DNA of 9,696 nucleotides from assembly GCA_021783935.1 (NCBI GenBank), contig JAJXTK010000196.1, positions 1 through 9,696 on the forward strand, given 5' to 3'. A program made the translations under genes and the position numbers. The notes beneath the pieces were generated by a model, which saw nothing but the letters and a program-made list of their open reading frames with translations, did no database searches and had not been told where the DNA came from. Below, one piece after another: positions 6,013 to 9,696 of this stretch; within the stretch, counting starts at the first letter, position 1; every line of letters begins with the position of its first letter. The stretch comes from Myxococcales bacterium. GTDB taxonomy: Bacteria; Myxococcota_A; Polyangia; Polyangiales; JADJMO01.

Positions 6013-6855
6013 CTAATCCTTCTGGGTGTGGGTCGTGGGCGCTTGGGGCACGAGGGGCGGCTGCAGCATTGGCACGAGGAGGGGCTGAAGCGCGCGGATC
6101 AGCGGCTGCGCCTTCCACGTGCCTCGCGCCCCGTGCTTCTGGTCTCGGTTGAGCTCCATCTCGCGGCGCATCTCGACGATCTTCCGCTCCACGCTCGCAA
6201 CGCTGATCTGCGCGCGGCCCTCGCGGCCGGAAAGGTATGTCGCGATCGCCGGCGTCACTTCGACGAGTGCCTTCGCGCCCCCTTCACGGAGCCCCTCGAG
6301 CACCGCCATGGCATAGAGACCGCGAGCGACCGCATCGCGCGGTCTGTGCGAGGGGCGCTTCCGGCCGTCGTTCAAGCCGAGGGCGGCCGACATCGTGTCG
6401 AGGGTGGACCGCATACGCCGCTCGTGCAGGCCGGTCGCGAGGGCGAGCATCTCGTGCAGGAAGCGCTCGAGATCCGCGCGTACGCCGGGCGCGCTCGACG
6501 GCCACACCCAGGCGAGCAGCTCCGCTCGTACGCTCGGGTCATTGGCCTGGCCCTGCCCAACGAGGTGCCCCACTGCGTAGAGCCGCGCGGCGAAGAAGTG
6601 CCGGACGATCGCGGAAGCTGCTCGCCAAGTGCGGGAGCGGCGTCGAGGCTGGGCTGGCGGGAGGCCCGCGCCATCCAGCAAGCCGATGAGCAGCGGCACG
6701 TACGCATCGCGTACAGCGCTCAGCTCGTCGAGGACGGGGCCGATTAGGTCTCGCACGGCCAGCGAGAACAGCGCGCGACGGAACTTCTTCTGGAGCGACG
6801 GCGCAACGGGCGATGCCGGAGCGAAAAGCAGGCGTACGGCGCTTCGGCTCGCCAC
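6013..6855 (-). CDS. Hypothetical helical protein between Mrr and the HTH/RT genes
   Basis: About 280 residues from the listed start, with no family recognised. The body is alpha-helical: LQKKFRRALFSLAVRDLIGP, a hydrophobic segment DAYVPLLIGLLDGAGLP, then FFAARLYAVGHLVGQGQ and RADLERFLHEMLALATGL. A possible helix-turn-helix-like stretch (AIATYLSGREGRAQISVASV) is followed by a charged helix (ERKIVEMRREMELNRDQK) and a Pro/Leu-rich tail. The start is uncertain. GTG 6855 is listed because codon use becomes coding-like downstream of it, but it lacks a ribosome binding site. GTG 6954 is in frame with AGGAAG just upstream and would place a 26-base palindrome inside the coding region. The open frame continues to 7326, but its part beyond 6989 is only the antisense-frame shadow of the Mrr gene. 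It lies 68 bases upstream of the HTH gene on the same strand. Confidence 0.6.
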   Translation of the reverse strand: MASRSAVRLLFAPASPVAPSLQKKFRRALFSLAVRDLIGPVLDELSAVRDAYVPLLIGLLDGAGLPPAQPRRRSRTWRAASAIVRHFFAARLYAVGHLVGQGQANDPSVRAELLAWVWPSSAPGVRADLERFLHEMLALATGLHERRMRSTLDTMSAALGLNDGRKRPSHRPRDAVARGLYAMAVLEGLREGGAKALVEVTPAIATYLSGREGRAQISVASVERKIVEMRREMELNRDQKHGARGTWKAQPLIRALQPLLVPMLQPPLVPQAPTTHTQKD

Positions 6856-6896
6856 GAGGTGCCATCGTCGGGCGGCCGAGCAGGGATTGGAAGGCC

Positions 6897-6922
6897 GACG
6901 TCCATCGGCGCCGATGGACGTC
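6897..6922. repeat. Perfect 26-base palindrome upstream of the 280-residue gene
   Basis: GACGTCCATCGGC (6897-6909) is followed directly by its exact reverse complement GCCGATGGACGTC (6910-6922). It lies between the Mrr stop codon (6989) and the likely start of the next gene (6855). It shares CGACGTCCATCG with the hairpin at 4452-4483 in inverted orientation. A perfect two-fold site of this length suits a dimeric DNA-binding protein such as the neighbouring XRE-type regulator, or an RNA hairpin after the Mrr gene. No T-run makes it a standard terminator. Confidence 0.6.
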
Positions 6923-6988
6923 CGGGAGGTCGCACCGATCGCCCAGGAACGCACGGGGCTTCCTGCGTCGAGAACGACCGGCGGCGCC

Positions 6989-8005
6989 CTACTCGTCGTC
7001 GGATTCCGGCAGCACCGGTACGTACACGCGACGCAGCGGCAACAGGCTCTTGTACTTCGCGTCGAACTTCTCGTAGTGCGCGAGCACGAGATCGACGAGG
7101 TCGGGCCCGTCGACGAGGCGGAGGTTCGACTTGCTCCGCCCGAAGGCCTTCGCGGCCGACGTGAACGTTCCGAGGGTGACGAGCAGGCCGTGCTCGTTCG
7201 ACCCGACCTTGCCGTAGAGAGCGGAGACGACGGGATCTCCAACGCTGCCGTCCGTGCTCTTCGCCTGCACCTTGATGATCGGCGGCTCGAAGCCGAGCTC
7301 GTCGCGGTGGGCGACGATGTCGACACCGCCGTCTGGGCCCTCGGGCGAAACGCGCGTGCGGTAGCCCATCGCCTGAAGCAGGTGCGCGACGAAGTGTGCG
7401 AAGGGGTGCCCCTTCGTCGCCTGCGCCAGCGTCTTCAAGATGAAGTCGCTCGTTGTCTCTGCGACTTCGTTGCTGACCTCGGCGACCGTCTCGTCGTCTT
7501 GCACGCGGCCGGGGACCGGGACGACCTTGCCCTCGATCGCGGCGCGGAACTCGTCCGCGTAGTTCTTGATCTGGAAGAGGCTCAGCGCCGAGCCGATCTC
7601 GTAGAGCGCCCCCTGCGAGAACTTCGTCCGCGAGACGGCCTTCAGCCACTTCACCGGCCGCGTGTGCGGGTACCCGGCTTCGAGCTTCGCGTCGTACTTG
7701 TACGCGCCCTCGACACGACCCAAGTGGATCTGACGATCCGCCTTCGACGGGTAGGCGATGATGTCGCCCTCGGCCATCTCGTGGACGAATCGGAAGAGCT
7801 GGCCGCCGTTGTTGGCGACGGCGGCGGGCTTCTTCTCGGGATACGCCTTGCCGACGGCGGTCTTGAACGCGTCGCGCGAGCCGTCGAGCTTCGACAGGCT
7901 CGTGAGCTTCGCCCAGCCGAGAGCGACGACGTCCTTCTTCAAGAAGAGCGCGTCGGCGTCACCTGTGCGACCAGCGTGAATGCCCCAGATCGTCGTCTCC
8001 GCCAT
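6989..8005 (-). CDS. Mrr-type restriction endonuclease with N-terminal reader-like domain
   Basis: A 338-residue protein with two parts. The N-terminal part (about 1-165) begins WGIHAGRTGDADALFLKK and contains GQLFRFVHEM, GDIIAYPSK and HLGRVEGAYKYD, a pattern familiar from Mrr-like restriction proteins. I read it as a PUA/EVE-like module that may recognise modified bases. The C-terminal part carries a Mrr-type PD-(D/E)xK nuclease core: GHPFAHFVAHLLQAMGYRTR (about 200-219), GGVDIVAH with catalytic Asp229, and VQAKS with Gln247 and Lys249. It should cut DNA, probably modified or foreign DNA, as a type IV-like restriction enzyme with no methyltransferase partner. None is seen nearby. ATG 8005 was chosen because homologues begin close to the WGIHAG motif. 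GTG 8032 would add nine residues. It is transcribed divergently from the plus-strand genes and leads the minus-strand cargo set. Confidence 0.85.
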   Translation of the reverse strand: MAETTIWGIHAGRTGDADALFLKKDVVALGWAKLTSLSKLDGSRDAFKTAVGKAYPEKKPAAVANNGGQLFRFVHEMAEGDIIAYPSKADRQIHLGRVEGAYKYDAKLEAGYPHTRPVKWLKAVSRTKFSQGALYEIGSALSLFQIKNYADEFRAAIEGKVVPVPGRVQDDETVAEVSNEVAETTSDFILKTLAQATKGHPFAHFVAHLLQAMGYRTRVSPEGPDGGVDIVAHRDELGFEPPIIKVQAKSTDGSVGDPVVSALYGKVGSNEHGLLVTLGTFTSAAKAFGRSKSNLRLVDGPDLVDLVLAHYEKFDAKYKSLLPLRRVYVPVLPESDDE

Positions 8006-8064
8006 GGCGATGACCGTATCAGCGACGGTCACGGCGGGCGCGCCGCTTCGCTTTCGGGGGGTGC
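8006..8064. promoter_or_regulatory. Divergent intergenic region between Mrr gene and plus-strand operon
   Basis: Only about 59 bases (fewer if GTG 8032 is used) separate two divergent genes, so promoters for both directions or their start regions must lie here or inside the neighbouring coding ends. I see no convincing -35/-10 pair in either direction. A GGCGGGCGCGCCGC stretch and a run of six G before GTG 8065 are the only visible features. Confidence 0.35.
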
Positions 8065-8502
8065 GTGCGGCACGATCAGATCATGCTCGACGAGCTGCTG
8101 ATCCGCCCTCCGCCCGCCGCCTCCGTGCCGCGGGTTCCGTCGCAGGCGACTCCCGCAGGCATCGCCCTCGCCGAGGCGCTGCGCGGCGCAGCCGGACTCG
8201 ACGCCGTCTGCGCGAACGTGCATCGATTCGTCGTGCTCTCGCTCGAGGGCGACGTGGTCGACGGGGCGCTGTCGCCTGCCGATCGCATCGCTTGGCTGGC
8301 GACCGCGGCGCACGCCTTGCCGGACCCGTGGGCGCGGCTGCGCCGGCGCCTTCTCGGGGTTGCCGCCGACATCGCCGAAGAGGACGGGCAGCACGAGCGA
8401 GCTGCCACGCTCCGGGCCGAGGCCTTGCCCGCTGCCGCGCCGATCCTCGGGAGCGACCTCGGCCGCGTCGGTGGGCTGCTCCGCCGCGTGACCGGCCTCT
8501 GA
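8065..8502 (+). CDS. Hypothetical protein, 145 residues
   Basis: No family recognised. It is Ala/Leu/Arg-rich and mostly helical, beginning around MLDELLIRPPPAASV with a Pro-rich stretch, then LAEALRGAAGLDAV, a short hydrophobic/beta segment HRFVVLSLEGDVVDGAL and helices ending LRRVTGL. Third codon positions are strongly G/C, supporting the frame over the overlapping opposite-strand frame. The start is GTG 8065, preceded by a run of six G, or ATG 8083, which has no clear ribosome binding site. It heads a plus-strand group divergent from the Mrr gene and is separated from the next gene by 54 bases. No signal peptide, membrane segment or catalytic motif is seen. Confidence 0.65.
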   Translation: MRHDQIMLDELLIRPPPAASVPRVPSQATPAGIALAEALRGAAGLDAVCANVHRFVVLSLEGDVVDGALSPADRIAWLATAAHALPDPWARLRRRLLGVAADIAEEDGQHERAATLRAEALPAAAPILGSDLGRVGGLLRRVTGL

Positions 8503-8556
8503 CCGTGGGGCACGAGGTACGACGCGTCTTACGCGCACGCGCGAGGAGATCGGGAG

Positions 8557-8943
8557 ATGGAAGTCACGGACGCTGACCTCGACCTGGCGACGCTCAAGGG
8601 CCTGGCCTCGAAGGCTCGGTCGGCGGTGAACCGCGGCGCCTGGCAGAGGGCGATGCAGGCGCGGACGACCCGCGTGCGCATCGTGCTCCAGGCCCTCGAG
8701 CGGGCCGCACGTCGAGCGCAGGTACGCCGACAGAGGCGAGCTGGCGGATGGGACATCTGCTCGGGCACGACGTCCGTGGTCGTCGCGACCGTCTGCACAG
8801 CGTCCAACGCGCGGTCGATCGCGGCGCTGCGCGAACCGCTCGTCGTCCGCATCGAGTTGCCCGCCGCGCTCGAGATGGAGGGGCTCGTCGAGCTCGAGCG
8901 CCGCGGCTACGCGACGTTGATCTGCGAGGAGGTGCCGTCGTGA
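8557..8943 (+). CDS. Hypothetical protein, 128 residues
   Basis: No family recognised. The ATG at 8557 is well placed, with GAGGAG about eight bases upstream. Residues about 1-45 form acidic then basic helices (DADLDLATLKGLASKARSAV), and about 45-65 is very basic (RAARRAQVRRQRRAGG), suggesting nucleic acid contact. The C-terminal half is beta-like, with three cysteines overall and hydrophobic strands (TSVVVATVCTASN, PLVVRIELPAAL). It ends with YATLICEEVPS. Its stop overlaps the start of the next gene (GTGA), so the two are translationally coupled and probably function together. Confidence 0.7.
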   Translation: MEVTDADLDLATLKGLASKARSAVNRGAWQRAMQARTTRVRIVLQALERAARRAQVRRQRRAGGWDICSGTTSVVVATVCTASNARSIAALREPLVVRIELPAALEMEGLVELERRGYATLICEEVPS

Positions 8944-9696
8944 AGAAGCAGCAGACGAAGATCCAGGCGCCCCCAGCGACGCTCACGTTGCCGCCGATGC
9001 TGCACGCGCGGTGGCTGCAGTACCGCGTGCTCATGGGCGACTCGAACCAGACGCTCCGGGCGCAGCTCCTCGCCGACGATCTACCCGTGCCGAGCGACGC
9101 GGTGATGGACGCCATCCGCGGCTCGTTCAAGGTGCCCCGCGGGTTCGACCCGACGTCGCGCACGCACGCGCCCAGCCGGACGTTCATCATGAGCACCGAC
9201 TGCTGGCCGCTGTTCGAGTGGGCCGACCGCCGTGAAAAGGCGCTCCGCCTGCTGCGTGCGCCACGGGCACGAGAGCTCGTCGAGGCCGGCGCGCTGCTTG
9301 CCGTGCCGCACGCGGCCGTCATCTCGACGCTCGAGACGAACCTCAAGATCAAGGACGTGCGGCCCGAGACGCTCGACTTGTACGCGGGCTCGCTCTTCGA
9401 CGTGGGCGCCGTGTCCCGCGCGCAGTTGAAGGTCATCGTCCAGCGGCACGTGCGGCTGGCGATCGATCGTGTCGTCGGTGGCCCCGACGATGCGAGCGCC
9501 GCCCGTCGAGCCCTCGCTGCCGATCCGCGCATGGTCGCGGTGTCGCTGCCGTCGTCGCCGATCGCGTGGGCGAGCGTGCTGCTGTCGATGGGCTTCGCGC
9601 CCAGCAAGTTCGAGCTCGCGAGGGTCCTCGACACGTTGGAGTCGATCGCGGCGACGCGCACCGCGCAGGCCCTTCTTCGCGGCGGTCGCGATGATG
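8940..9696 (+). CDS. Hypothetical protein, N-terminal 252 residues (runs off the window)
   Basis: An open frame with consistent G/C third positions continues to the right edge without a stop. Start GTG 8940 overlaps the preceding stop codon and has a near-ideal GAGGAGG seven bases upstream. The protein begins KKQQTKIQAPPATLTLPPML, followed by a helical segment with MLHARWLQYRVLMGDSNQTL, a Trp/Phe-containing block (FIMSTDCWPLFEWADRREKA) and two further helical blocks (ARELVEAGALLAVPHAAV, and DLYAGSLFDVGAVSRAQLKV) that resemble helix-turn-helix-like repeats. I do not recognise the family and cannot see its C-terminus. As the downstream partner of the 128-residue gene it probably belongs to a two-gene functional unit of the element. 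Confidence 0.7.
   Translation, partial: MKKQQTKIQAPPATLTLPPMLHARWLQYRVLMGDSNQTLRAQLLADDLPVPSDAVMDAIRGSFKVPRGFDPTSRTHAPSRTFIMSTDCWPLFEWADRREKALRLLRAPRARELVEAGALLAVPHAAVISTLETNLKIKDVRPETLDLYAGSLFDVGAVSRAQLKVIVQRHVRLAIDRVVGGPDDASAARRALAADPRMVAVSLPSSPIAWASVLLSMGFAPSKFELARVLDTLESIAATRTAQALLRGGRDD

Noticed and set aside
6990..7326. N-terminal extension of the minus-strand frame that ends at 6013
   Set aside because: It is Ser/Arg-rich low-complexity sequence lying entirely within the Mrr gene in another frame, so it is a shadow and not part of the real protein.
8029..8538. Minus-strand frame opposite the 145-residue gene
   Set aside because: Third positions are less GC-biased than in the plus-strand frame, and the product is low-complexity. 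It would also break the divergent layout.

Overview
The window is very GC-rich and coding-dense, with strong G/C preference at third codon positions, many GTG starts and a tRNA gene without an encoded CCA. This fits a high-GC proteobacterium or, more likely, a myxobacterium (Myxococcota). That assignment is inferred from composition and gene style only. The left edge (1-297) is host chromosome: the C-terminal end of a glycine-rich protein, then a promoter and an intact tRNA-Gly(CCC) gene at 298-370. Everything to the right of the tRNA looks like one end of an integrative mobile element inserted at the 3' half of that tRNA. The other end is not in the window.

From the tRNA rightwards, nine genes lie on the minus strand. 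Transcribed from high to low coordinates they are: a Mrr-type restriction endonuclease with an N-terminal reader-like domain (8005-6989); a helical protein of unknown function (about 6855-6013); a small XRE-type helix-turn-helix protein (5944-5687) overlapping a stand-alone reverse transcriptase (5693-4509); an unknown helical protein (4378-3737) overlapping a ParB-like DNA-binding protein (3744-2674); an unknown 165-residue protein (2586-2089); an excisionase-like protein (2082-1726); and a tyrosine recombinase (1673-324) whose reading frame runs into the tRNA gene. The last three form an integration/excision module. The ParB-like pair is probably a maintenance or regulatory module. The reverse transcriptase, its coupled HTH protein and the nearby Mrr nuclease form a plausible accessory or defence cargo.

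On the plus strand, divergent from the Mrr gene, three genes of unknown function follow (8065-8502, 8557-8943, 8940 to beyond the window). The last two overlap in a GTGA junction with a strong ribosome binding site.

The most interesting part is the unclassified reverse transcriptase neighbourhood. The enzyme keeps all polymerase motifs (two Asp in motif A, YGDD, QGS, YLG) but has no visible endonuclease or complete maturase region and no recognisable group II intron, retron or DGR companion sequence. The block holding the reverse transcriptase, HTH protein and 280-residue protein is bracketed by two related hairpin palindromes (4452-4483 and 6897-6922) that share a 12-base arm. This has not been tested statistically.
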